DNA of 33,952 nt, from positions 1 through 33,952 of the forward strand of contig JAJZGH010000014.1 of NCBI GenBank assembly GCA_021798635.1, read 5' to 3'. This document shows, piece after piece, positions 1 through 7,940 of this stretch; the first letter of the stretch is position 1; each line of letters starts with the position of its first letter. The DNA comes from Planctomycetota bacterium. GTDB taxonomy: Bacteria; Planctomycetota; Phycisphaerae; WQYP01. Below the pieces are notes generated by a model. That model was not told the origin of the DNA and searched no databases. It worked only from the letters and a program-made list of their open reading frames with translations. The translations under genes were made by a program, and so were the position numbers.

Positions 1-54
1 GTCCACACAACGATGATGCAGAAGTTCCAGGGCTTCAACAAACTGAATCGACAC
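1..54 (-). CDS. possible 5' fragment of a divergent gene (partial)
   Basis: A GTG codon at 54-52 (minus strand) opens a frame that runs off the window edge: MSIQFVEALELLHHRCVD. It is preceded by GGAG about 8 nt upstream and by a minus-strand TATAAT at 103-98, so promoter, ribosome site and start are in a sensible order and divergent from the DUF3300 gene. Only 18 residues are visible and no family can be recognised. It could be a chance frame; the promoter and ribosome site are the main support. Confidence 0.35.
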   Translation of the reverse strand, partial: MSIQFVEALELLHHRCVD

Positions 55-171
55 GAACTGCTCCAGGCACAACGCATAGACCGACAAACGTGAGGCAATT
101 ATACCCCGGCAAGTACCGCGGAGCGAACGGCAGATAATTTTCACAGCGGGTGCCTGCATTAAGGATGCGGG

Positions 172-177
172 TATAAT
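172..177 (+). promoter_or_regulatory. -10 element for the DUF3300 gene
   Basis: A perfect TATAAT on the plus strand with no good -35 hexamer at 16-18 bp. It overlaps the ATG at 176, so that ATG cannot be the start used from this promoter; transcription would begin near 184. A mirror-image TATAAT on the minus strand at 98-103 would serve the divergent partial gene. Confidence 0.45.
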
Positions 178-238
178 GGATCGTGGGCATGAAAAGGGTT
201 TTATGCTGAGGATGGCGGTTCTGCAAAGGGTCGTGATT

Positions 239-1555
239 ATGGCGGTAAAGGTAATAAGCAGATCACCGGCACATTACGGGCTGGCCTTGATGGCGTTGCT
301 CATGGCCGGATTGGTGACCCCTGTTTGCGCCCAGAATTATTCGGCATATCCGGCCTACAACCCGTACTATTCCCAGCCCTATACGCCGCCGGCACCGCCG
401 GTTGCCCCTTCACCACCGTTTTATGCACCTGGAGTTTATGGGCCACCAGTCATGGCAACACCGCAGATTGTTGCACCGCTTAGCGCCGGGCAGATTGATG
501 AACTTGCGGCCCCGATTGCGCTGTATCCTGATGCCCTTCTGGCCCAACTTCTGCCGGCCAGCACGTATCCGCAACAGGTGGCGCTGGCGGCCCAATGGCT
601 GCAATATAATCCCAATCCCAGCGAAATTGTCATCGCGATGCAAAACTGGGATGCGTCCATAAAAGCCATGGTGCATTATCCGACCGTGCTGCAATATATG
701 AATACGAATCTGCAGTGGACGGAAGCCTTGGGTGTAGCTTTTCTGAATCAGCAGGCATCTGTTATGCAGGCTATCCAGCAACTGCGGGCGCAGGCTGTCG
801 CGGCTGGAACGCTGCAATCCACCCCGCAGCAGCAGGTCATATCACAGAATGGCACCATTTGGATTGAGCCGGCGAATCCGCAAATGATGTATGTGCCGCA
901 GTATGATCCGAGCCTGGTTTACAGTCAGCAACCGGGGAATTTTACCGGTACCGGTCTCACATTCAGCTTTGGTTTTGCCATAGGAAGTTGGCTGAATAAT
1001 AATTGTGATTGGCAGAATAACTGGATCAGCGCGGGGCAGAACTGGGATCATGATTGGCGGCGGGATAATCGCGGGCAATGGATACGCGCCCGGCCGGTTT
1101 ATCGCGGCAATGATCAGAGATTTGGCCCGGTACGGACATTCCCGCAACGCTGGAGGCGTAACACGCGTGAGCCGCTGCCGGCATTGCCTCCCAACTTGGT
1201 ACAGCCCGGCGCGCTGCGGCAATATCGCGGCTGGCCCGGCTATTCACCCACCAACCGCCCCAATCGGGGATTTCGTCCGGGAAATAATCGCCCGAACTTT
1301 ACGCCCCAGCCGCCGCCGAGAATGTTCGGGGGTAATTATCGCAGCGATAATAATGTTATCCGTGCCGAGAACCGGGGCCGCCAAAGCCTGCGGAGATCTC
1401 ACAGTCAATGGCAACCGAGGCCCGGAACCCATCCGACATATCGGGCACCGCAATCGCGGCAAAGGCAGGTTCCGCCGGCGTTTCAGGGCATGAATTCCCG
1501 GCGGCAGGTGCAGCAGGATCGACAGCGCGGCAGGCAGTCGATGCGCCGTCGGTGA
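239..1555 (+). CDS. DUF3300 family secreted protein
   Basis: A 438-residue protein. The N-terminus has a Sec signal peptide: a short basic start, a hydrophobic run (LALMALLMAGLV) and a likely cleavage at VCA|QN. A short Pro/Tyr-rich linker follows, then the DUF3300 core with its hallmark segment PIALYPDALLAQLLPASTYP and the helical region that follows it. The last ~170 residues are low complexity, rich in Arg, Pro, Gln and Asn. The family has no established biochemical role; it is usually exported to the periplasm or outer membrane and often sits beside a DUF2950 gene, as here. I chose the ATG at 239 because the signal peptide is then of normal length; ATG 203 (AAAAGGG 4 nt upstream) is a possible alternative, and ATG 176 lies inside the -10 box. 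The next gene starts about 50 nt downstream, suggesting co-transcription. Confidence 0.85.
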   Translation: MAVKVISRSPAHYGLALMALLMAGLVTPVCAQNYSAYPAYNPYYSQPYTPPAPPVAPSPPFYAPGVYGPPVMATPQIVAPLSAGQIDELAAPIALYPDALLAQLLPASTYPQQVALAAQWLQYNPNPSEIVIAMQNWDASIKAMVHYPTVLQYMNTNLQWTEALGVAFLNQQASVMQAIQQLRAQAVAAGTLQSTPQQQVISQNGTIWIEPANPQMMYVPQYDPSLVYSQQPGNFTGTGLTFSFGFAIGSWLNNNCDWQNNWISAGQNWDHDWRRDNRGQWIRARPVYRGNDQRFGPVRTFPQRWRRNTREPLPALPPNLVQPGALRQYRGWPGYSPTNRPNRGFRPGNNRPNFTPQPPPRMFGGNYRSDNNVIRAENRGRQSLRRSHSQWQPRPGTHPTYRAPQSRQRQVPPAFQGMNSRRQVQQDRQRGRQSMRRR

Positions 1556-1603
1556 GGGCGGGACGGCATGTCACAGGTTTTTGATTTTTTTTCGGAGAAG
1601 TTT

Positions 1604-2620
1604 ATGACTGGTAGCACCGTTAAGTCCACATATATTGCGGCGGCCATGCTGGTGTCGGGAACCCTTTTGCTGGCCTGTGCGGGGTGTCAAAACCAAAACA
1701 CAATGCGCGCGAATCCCGCAGCGCCGAATCAGCCCATGCAGTCCGGCCGGCCGGGGCAGCCGGGAATCGGACAGGAAGTGTTTGCAAGTGATGATGCGGC
1801 AGCGGCGGCGCTGCTGGCTGCCGTAAAATCACAAAACCATGCGGAATTACATCGGATTTTCGGCCCGGCGGTGAAAGATCTGGTGTCCGGTGATAAGGTG
1901 GAGGATCATCGACACTTTGAAGAGTTTGTAGCACACGCCAAACAAAAATTCTTCCTGGAGAAAAAAACCGCAGACCAGTCGATTGTTCATATCGGAAATA
2001 AAAATTGGCCGTTTCCAATTCCCATCGTTCGCCTGGCGGACGGTAAATGGTTTTTTGATACCGAGGCGGGAAAGGCGGAAATTCTGGCCCGGCGCATCGG
2101 CGCGGACGAGCTTGATACCATTGAAGTTTGTGAAGCGTATGTACGTGCTCAACAGCAGTATGCCGCCACCTATCACGATGGAGCGGATGTCTTGCGTTAT
2201 GCCCAGCGGCTGGTAAGTAAACCGGGCACACAAGATGGCCTGTATTGGCCCGCTGCCGTGGGTCAACCGGAAAGTCCATTTGGCCCGCTGGCCGCGCAGG
2301 CCGCCGCCGAGGGCTACACGCCCGGGGTGCACAAAACCGCCGGCCCCCACCCGTTTAATGGCTATTACTTCCATATTCTCACCCGGCAAGGCTCGGCGGC
2401 ACCGGGCGGAAAATATAACTACGTCATCAATGGCAATATGATCGCCGGTTTTGCCCTTGTTGCATTTCCCGCTAAATATGGTTCCTCCGGCATTATGACG
2501 TTTATTATTAATCAGCAGGGCCGCGTGTATCAAAAAGATCTGGGGCCGGATACCCTGTCAGTTGCCCGGCACATGACGCGATATAACCCGGATAAATCCT
2601 GGACACTCATACAAGAATAA
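1604..2620 (+). CDS. DUF2950 family lipoprotein
   Basis: 338 residues. The start at 1604 is preceded by GGAGAAG at good spacing; an upstream in-frame ATG at 1568 lacks a ribosome site and would put residues ahead of the signal peptide. The N-terminus is a lipoprotein signal (AAAMLVSGTLLLAC, with a second candidate Cys in CAGC). DUF2950 features follow: an opening FASDDAAAAALLAAVKSQN segment, the IFGPAVKDLVSGD stretch, the central WFFDTEAGKAEILARRIG segment and a C-terminal half with HPFNGYYFHILTRQG. The family has no defined activity. It follows the DUF3300 gene and is 9 nt from the next gene, so the three probably form one operon connected with the cell envelope. Confidence 0.85.
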   Translation: MTGSTVKSTYIAAAMLVSGTLLLACAGCQNQNTMRANPAAPNQPMQSGRPGQPGIGQEVFASDDAAAAALLAAVKSQNHAELHRIFGPAVKDLVSGDKVEDHRHFEEFVAHAKQKFFLEKKTADQSIVHIGNKNWPFPIPIVRLADGKWFFDTEAGKAEILARRIGADELDTIEVCEAYVRAQQQYAATYHDGADVLRYAQRLVSKPGTQDGLYWPAAVGQPESPFGPLAAQAAAEGYTPGVHKTAGPHPFNGYYFHILTRQGSAAPGGKYNYVINGNMIAGFALVAFPAKYGSSGIMTFIINQQGRVYQKDLGPDTLSVARHMTRYNPDKSWTLIQE

Positions 2621-2629
2621 TGGGCAGCT

Positions 2630-3997
2630 ATGGCAGATACAGATGTAACGCTGACACCGCCAGGCGCGGCGGCGATCCGCGATGAACCGGATGCGGGTGC
2701 CACGGTGAGTCAGCCGACAATCGTGTACAGCGTAATTATTCCCGTCTACAACCATGGCGGAACGCTGGCAAAAGTCATTGACGAGGTGCTGGAAAAACTA
2801 CCGGAAGCCACGGTTTTTGTCGTCAATGACGGCAGCACCGATTCCACTGCGGATGTGTTGCGGAAGCTGGAATTGCAGTATCCGGCAGGGCCGGGGTGCG
2901 CCTTGCGGATTTTGCATCATCGGCACAATCAGGGAAAGGGAGCTGCGCTATTAACCGGGTTTGCCGCCGCACGGGACGCCGGGTGCACCCACACGATTAC
3001 CATTGATTCGGATGGGCAGCATCGGGTAACTGATATTTTTCGGCTCATGCAGATAGGCCAACTGTTTCCCGATGATTTAATTATCGGAGATCGGCAGATG
3101 GACTTTGCCGATGTTCCCACGCGCAGCAAACGCGGACGGGATATGTCGCGATTCTGGATGCTTTTGCAAACCGGACAGGATGTACCGGATACACAGTGCG
3201 GATTAAGAATTTATCCGCTGCGGCACACGCTGACATTGACCCATCTGTTTCGGCGATTTGACTTTGAAACCGAAACGCTGGTTCGCCACGCCTGGGCAGG
3301 CTTGAAGGTGCGGTCCGCGCCAATTACCTGTATTTACTTTACCGCAGGCGACCGGATTACCCATTTCCGACCCGTGCGCGACACCATTCGCGGCGTGCGA
3401 TTGAATGTCATGCTGACCACCTGGCGCATTATCAATCCTATGCCGGGCCGCAAATGCCAAACGTCGAATCACAACCCGACTATCTCCTGGCGCAATTGGT
3501 CGAGCTGGCGATTCTGGAAGCGGCAATTGGGACTGGCACAGTGCGAGGCCCTGGCCGACGACATGCTGGCTACGGCGGTGGGCGTCGGGGTGCTGATAGC
3601 CGTGCTGCCGCTGTATGGCATTCAAACGCTGCTGGCCATTTACACCGCTCGCCGGCTGCATCTTAATATTCCCGTAACGCTGCTGGGCACGCAGATTTCC
3701 CTGCCGCCGTTGATACCGATTTTACTATTTATGAACATTCAAACCGGCTATCTGCTTTTGCACGGGCGGTTTCTGTCGCCGGAATTTATGGTACATCAGC
3801 AGCTTTCCTGGAAGGGTATTTTTTTTACTTTTCTGGGGCCAATGATGCTCGGTGGATTAATTTGCGGATTGGCTCTGGGTACAGCGGCGGTGTTGATCAC
3901 CCGCGCCATGCTGGCCCGCATTCATCGCAAATCGCCGACATCCAGCACCGCTGACGGGCCTGATTCAGCACCGGCAAATGCGGAAATGACATCCTGA
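2630..3997 (+). CDS. glycosyltransferase family 2 fused to a DUF2062 membrane domain
   Basis: 455 residues. Residues ~27-230 are a GT-A fold family-2 glycosyltransferase like dolichyl-phosphate mannosyltransferases: YSVIIPVYNHGGTL, the nucleotide-sugar motif VVNDGSTDST, DSDGQH as the DxD-type metal site, and a segment (DTQCGLRIYPL, FDFETE) typical of DPM1/polyprenol-phosphate enzymes. Residues ~300-425 match DUF2062: a WRNWSSWRFWKRQL lead-in, then ATAVGVGVLIAVLPLYGIQT and further hydrophobic segments, ending in a Ser/Thr/Pro tail. It probably transfers a sugar to a lipid carrier at the inner membrane, with the DUF2062 part as the membrane anchor; acceptor and sugar cannot be read from the sequence. 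The fused architecture is notable because the two domains are often separate proteins. Confidence 0.85.
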   Translation: MADTDVTLTPPGAAAIRDEPDAGATVSQPTIVYSVIIPVYNHGGTLAKVIDEVLEKLPEATVFVVNDGSTDSTADVLRKLELQYPAGPGCALRILHHRHNQGKGAALLTGFAAARDAGCTHTITIDSDGQHRVTDIFRLMQIGQLFPDDLIIGDRQMDFADVPTRSKRGRDMSRFWMLLQTGQDVPDTQCGLRIYPLRHTLTLTHLFRRFDFETETLVRHAWAGLKVRSAPITCIYFTAGDRITHFRPVRDTIRGVRLNVMLTTWRIINPMPGRKCQTSNHNPTISWRNWSSWRFWKRQLGLAQCEALADDMLATAVGVGVLIAVLPLYGIQTLLAIYTARRLHLNIPVTLLGTQISLPPLIPILLFMNIQTGYLLLHGRFLSPEFMVHQQLSWKGIFFTFLGPMMLGGLICGLALGTAAVLITRAMLARIHRKSPTSSTADGPDSAPANAEMTS

Positions 3998-4034
3998 TGG
4001 TGTAGGCCTTGCGGCGACGGCCTGGACAGGCGAA

Positions 4035-4832
4035 CTAATCCGTGGAAAATTCCTTTTCCCGATTGGCCAACTGTGACCGCAAACGCGCGATGATGCTGGA
4101 GTGCATCTGACTGACGCGAGATTCGGAAAGCTCCAGGGCGTCGCCAATTTCTTTCATGGTCATTTCTTCATAATAGTACAGCACGAGGATCATTTTTTCC
4201 GAGCGGGATAAGCCGCGGGTAATTAAATCCTTGATATCACGCTGGTGCAAGATCGCCAGGGGTGAATCAGAAGCTTTGTCCTGCAGCACATCGACTTCGC
4301 GCACGTCTTTGTCGCTGTCGGATTCAAACCATTTCCGGGACAGGCTTACCTGGGAAACAGCGCTGGAATCCTTGAGCATTTTTTCAAATTCGTCAGGCGG
4401 CACGCCCAGATGGGCGGCGATTTCGTCCTGGGTAGGGGCACGACCCAGTTTCATTTCCAATTGCCGGGACGCCTGAATAACTTTACTGGAGCGGCTGCGC
4501 ACCAGGCGGGGCACCCAGTCCATGTTGCGTAATTCGTCGAGAATCGCACCGCGAATACGCGGCGCGCAGTAGGTCTCAAATTTCACGCCCCGATTGGGGT
4601 CAAAAGATTCGATGGCATCTTTCAGCCCGAAGGAGCCGGCCTGGATAAGATCATCGAGATCCACTTCATCGGGCAATTTGGAATAAATACGATCGGCGTT
4701 ATAGCGCACCAATGGCAGATATTCCATCATCAGCAGATTGCGCATAACTTCGGTCTTGTTGGCTTTGAACTTTTTCCAGACATCATTGATGTCCTGTTCA
4801 ATGGCTGCGGTTGTTGTGCGAGTTTTTGCCAT
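4035..4832 (-). CDS. RNA polymerase sigma factor, FliA/WhiG (sigma-28) family
   Basis: 265 residues from the ATG at 4832, which follows AAGGAG by 7 nt; upstream in-frame ATGs lack a ribosome site. Region 2 is clear (LVRYNADRIYSKLPDEVDLDDLIQAG, then FDPNRGVKFETYCAPRIRGAILDELR), followed by region 3 (DWVPRLVRSRSSKVIQA, GRAPTQDEIAAHLGV) and the region 4 helix-turn-helix (LSRSEKMILVLYYYEEMTMKEIGDAL, ELSESRVSQMHSSI). This pattern belongs to the FliA/WhiG group, which directs flagellar or developmental genes. There are no flagellar genes nearby and no anti-sigma factor is visible, so the regulon cannot be assigned. About 550 nt of non-coding sequence precedes it. Confidence 0.93.
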   Translation of the reverse strand: MAKTRTTTAAIEQDINDVWKKFKANKTEVMRNLLMMEYLPLVRYNADRIYSKLPDEVDLDDLIQAGSFGLKDAIESFDPNRGVKFETYCAPRIRGAILDELRNMDWVPRLVRSRSSKVIQASRQLEMKLGRAPTQDEIAAHLGVPPDEFEKMLKDSSAVSQVSLSRKWFESDSDKDVREVDVLQDKASDSPLAILHQRDIKDLITRGLSRSEKMILVLYYYEEMTMKEIGDALELSESRVSQMHSSIIARLRSQLANREKEFSTD

Positions 4833-5388
4833 GGGTCGCTCCTTGACCAGACCAGCACCTGAACGGATGGTGACTCCCATATCCGCCAGGCGCAAAACAC
4901 ACGTGGGCCTCATGCCCCCTGAACATTCCATATAACACTGTATCGCGATGGTGGTGGATTACCGAAACACGGATCGCCCCATCGCCAAACGGATGGGAAA
5001 CGGAGTAGCCGGCGGTTCTCACCGCTGATCTCGCAAATTTATTTTTTGACGTAATTATAAAATAGCGCGTGGATGGTAATGTTTTAGCGGGGGTACCCGG
5101 GGCGGCCCGCACGGTATCCCGTCCATGAATTTTATAGGTCAAATTTTGGACTAAACCAAGCATATCGAATCCATTCGTTGCTTTGGGTGGCCTTCCCTGC
5201 CTTATGAGAGTATCAAACCATTGCAACACAGCGTCCAGATTTTTTGATGCTCTCACGAACTGATCAGCGATTTTAACGTGGCATACCGGGCTTAACAACC
5301 TCCCGGAATAAAATGTTCATGCCACTGTCGCTGGCTTTCCACGTAGTGTAACACGGCATTTTTGGAAAGCAAGAGTATTTTTTATCAA
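4833..5388. other. intergenic stretch with no convincing gene
   Basis: This 556-nt gap separates the sigma factor from the FKBP gene. It must contain the sigma factor's promoter and leader, but I see no promoter that stands out. Short frames here have no start with a ribosome site and no family resemblance. The part around 5040-5150 is AT-rich, then contains a GC-rich run (gggtacccgg ggcggcccgc) with no clear hairpin. Confidence 0.5.
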
Positions 5389-5955
5389 TTAATTTGGCGT
5401 CTGCACGCCCAGCAGGTGCACCCGAAACTTCAGCGTGCTGTTGGCGGGAATTCCGCTGCCCGGAGGAGATTGATCTCCGTAGGCCAGTGCCGCCGGAATT
5501 GTCAGCTCACGAATTCCGCCTACCCGCATGCCTTTTACGCCAATATCCCAACCTGGAATAACCTGCCCGGCACCGAGCACAAATGGGAACGGCTGATTGC
5601 CGTGGAGTTTGCTGGCGTCGAAAACTTTACCGTTCATCAGCATACCCGTGTAATGGACAATGGCGGTTTCGCCGTCTTCCGCCACCGGACCTGTGCCGAT
5701 TTTTATATCTTTGATAATCAATCCATCCGCGAGCTTTCGCACCTGACCCGCTTTGCCGGGTTGGGCGGCGGCGGCAGTTGTCGCAGGCGCTGTACTGGGA
5801 GCTGCGCCGGCGGGGACAACGGCGGTGGCATTGGGCGGGGTGGCCGGGGCTGATGCCTGGGGGGCCTGTTGTGAACCGGAGTTGCCGCAGCCCACGAGAG
5901 CCAGAGCGAGTGTGGAAGTTGCAGCAGCCATGATTATTTTGGGCAGGGTTTTCAT
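5389..5955 (-). CDS. FKBP-type peptidyl-prolyl cis-trans isomerase, lipoprotein
   Basis: 188 residues. The lipoprotein signal is [23 protein letters not shown], with lipobox LVGC. A ~50-residue Ala/Pro/Gln-rich linker follows, then one FKBP domain (~residues 80-188): [76 protein letters not shown]. The conserved Tyr, Phe, Val-Ile and Trp of the proline-binding pocket are all present. It should act as a prolyl isomerase tethered to a membrane on the periplasmic side. GAGGAT lies 9 nt before the ATG. Eighty-three nt separate it from the upstream aminopeptidase gene, so shared transcription is possible but not shown. Confidence 0.93.
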   Translation of the reverse strand: MKTLPKIIMAAATSTLALALVGCGNSGSQQAPQASAPATPPNATAVVPAGAAPSTAPATTAAAAQPGKAGQVRKLADGLIIKDIKIGTGPVAEDGETAIVHYTGMLMNGKVFDASKLHGNQPFPFVLGAGQVIPGWDIGVKGMRVGGIRELTIPAALAYGDQSPPGSGIPANSTLKFRVHLLGVQTPN

Positions 5956-6038
5956 TTTCGATGATCCTCAAAAAAGTGGTTCACAAACGCATGGGTGTAT
6001 TATGCACGATCTTCGCGGCATGGACAAATCAGAAATCA

Positions 6039-7163
6039 CTACGGATTAGGCCAGTCTGCATTCACGAAGCGCCCCGCTTCCAGAATGGTTTTGCCATCGA
6101 CCTCAATGCGGCATCCCGGCTGGCGCAAATCGCACACCATGTCCCAGTGCAGACCACTTTCATTTTTTCCGCCGGTTTCCGGATAGGCCGCGCCCAATGC
6201 CGCATGACAGGTTCCGCCGATTTTTTCATCAAACAGCGTGTTACGCGTGTATTGTTGAATTGAAAAATTGGTGCCAATGGCAAATTCACCCAGCGTTCGG
6301 CTGCCGGCATCCTGATCCATCATGGCGGTAAGAAAATCCAATCCCTTGGAGGCAGTGGCATCGATTACTTTGCCATTCTTGAACTTCAGCACAATGCCGT
6401 CACATTCGCGGCCATGATGCACCGCCGGGAAACTGTAACGAATCACGCCGTTGACCGCATCTTCAATCGGCCCGGTGAACACTTCTCCATCCGGAAAATT
6501 TTCATGCCCGCAGCAGTTAATCCAGCGACGTCCTTCCACGCCCAAACGCAAATCAGTATCTTTGGCGATCACATGCACTTCTTTGGCACCGTTAAGATAA
6601 TCCGCCAGCCGCTGCTGCTTTTCGCTGATCCGCTTCCAGGCCGCCACCGGATCATCCAGATGCAGCAATCCGCCACGGAAAACGAAATCCACATAATCGT
6701 GCAGCGACATTTCCGCATCCTGCGCACTGGCCTGCGTGGGATATTGCGTCCCCACCCATTTTAATTTGCCCTCTGCGGCACGCTCCAGAAAGCGTTTGCT
6801 GATCGGCCTGCGGGCCTGCGCGGCGGCGGCCTGCTTCTTGGGGTCCACCTGCGTCATGGAACGGGTATTTTCCTGGGCCCACAGACCAATCGATACATCC
6901 ATATTTTCAACAATGAATTGTGACACCGGCGAAACATATTCCAATTGCCGGGCACTGGCCACGCGATAAAACGCTTCGTCCATCGCATCGGAACTCATGG
7001 AAACCGTTGGATGTCCCCCCGCCAGAAGCACCTCTTCATAAATGGCTTCAATGAGCGGCAGGCCGATGGCATCGCCGGAAATTCTCACCAGTTCGCCCGC
7101 TTTGACTCCCGCAGAATAACCCACAAGCACCCTGGCAAGTTTATCTAATCGCTGATCCCGCAT
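6039..7163 (-). CDS. M29-family aminopeptidase
   Basis: 374 residues, usual for peptidase family M29 (AmpS/PepS/aminopeptidase T). This family uses a dinuclear metal centre to remove N-terminal amino acids in the cytoplasm. No signal peptide is seen. The N-terminal domain opens with RLDKLARVLVGYSAGVKAGELVRISG. In the C-terminal domain the metal-ligand segments are visible: E227 in ENFPDGE, E293 in GEFAIGTN, H320 in GTCHAALG, a Tyr at 327 and H339/D341 in HWDM. The start ATG has AAAGGATG upstream at good spacing. The upstream neighbour is a two-component pair; nothing links them functionally. Confidence 0.92.
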   Translation of the reverse strand: MRDQRLDKLARVLVGYSAGVKAGELVRISGDAIGLPLIEAIYEEVLLAGGHPTVSMSSDAMDEAFYRVASARQLEYVSPVSQFIVENMDVSIGLWAQENTRSMTQVDPKKQAAAAQARRPISKRFLERAAEGKLKWVGTQYPTQASAQDAEMSLHDYVDFVFRGGLLHLDDPVAAWKRISEKQQRLADYLNGAKEVHVIAKDTDLRLGVEGRRWINCCGHENFPDGEVFTGPIEDAVNGVIRYSFPAVHHGRECDGIVLKFKNGKVIDATASKGLDFLTAMMDQDAGSRTLGEFAIGTNFSIQQYTRNTLFDEKIGGTCHAALGAAYPETGGKNESGLHWDMVCDLRQPGCRIEVDGKTILEAGRFVNADWPNP

Positions 7164-7256
7164 GCCGTAACATCCTTTCGTAAAAGGCCTGAAAGCCTGT
7201 CCGAGCCAGATTACCGCATGAACCCGCCGCCCGCAACGTGTGATGGCATGGAGAGA

Positions 7257-7940
7257 CTATCCGGATTCCATCGTCACTTGGATGGCCATGCGCAGTAATT
7301 CGCTGCTGCTGGCCAGGTTGAGTTTTTCTTTGATGTGTTCGCGGTGCGCTTCAATGGTTTTTGTGCTTAAATGCAGGGTTTTGGCGATCTCACGCACGGG
7401 CTTGCCCTGGCCGAGAAACTGAAAAATTTCCAGTTCACGATCGGTCAGCAGATCCAGGGATGATTTCAGCGGTTGATTTCCTGAAACAGCCAACTGGCGC
7501 AACACGCGGGCGGCGATGGCTTCACTTACATAAATTTCCCCGGTAAGAATTCGCCGGATCGCCAGGAGGATTTTCTCGGTGGCTTCCTGCTTCATGATAT
7601 AGCCACGGGCACCGGCGCGCAAGGCGCGCTCGGCGTACATGTTTTCATCGTGCATGGAAAGCACCAGCATCAGCAAATTCTCGTCGCGGGCCTTGAGGTC
7701 TTTAATGAGTTCCAAGCCCGGCTTGCCCTTCATCGATAAGTCCACAATGACCAGGTCAGGCTTGAGCGTGGAAATTAAATCCATCGCGACATCGGCATCG
7801 GGCGCTTCACCGCAGACATTAAGATCGCCGGCAGCTTCAATAAGCAGGCGCACCCCCTGCCGCGCTACGGGATGATCGTCCACGAGCACAATGCGCGGCA
7901 GTACTTTTACATTTTTAGATCGCGGGCGAATCGTCGGCAT
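7257..7940 (-). CDS. NarL/FixJ-type response regulator
   Basis: 227 residues from the ATG at 7940. Receiver domain: acidic pocket D21-D22 in VLVDDH, phospho-acceptor D67 (LVIVDLSMKG), switch residue S95 and K117 (GYIMKQ). The C-terminal LuxR-type helix-turn-helix (~residues 160-220) reads LTDRELEIFQFLGQGKPVREIAKTL and then HLSTKTIEAHREHIKEKL. It is the DNA-binding output partner of the histidine kinase just upstream: their genes overlap by 26 nt (7915-7940), implying translational coupling. A GGAG lies ~11 nt before the start. The longer frame from 8042 would bury 34 extra residues in the kinase gene and adds no recognisable sequence. Confidence 0.93.
   Translation of the reverse strand: MPTIRPRSKNVKVLPRIVLVDDHPVARQGVRLLIEAAGDLNVCGEAPDADVAMDLISTLKPDLVIVDLSMKGKPGLELIKDLKARDENLLMLVLSMHDENMYAERALRAGARGYIMKQEATEKILLAIRRILTGEIYVSEAIAARVLRQLAVSGNQPLKSSLDLLTDRELEIFQFLGQGKPVREIAKTLHLSTKTIEAHREHIKEKLNLASSSELLRMAIQVTMESG

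Noticed and set aside
4798..5298. Minus-strand frame upstream of the sigma factor
   Set aside because: It overlaps the sigma factor start in another frame, has no ribosome site, and its composition resembles non-coding sequence.
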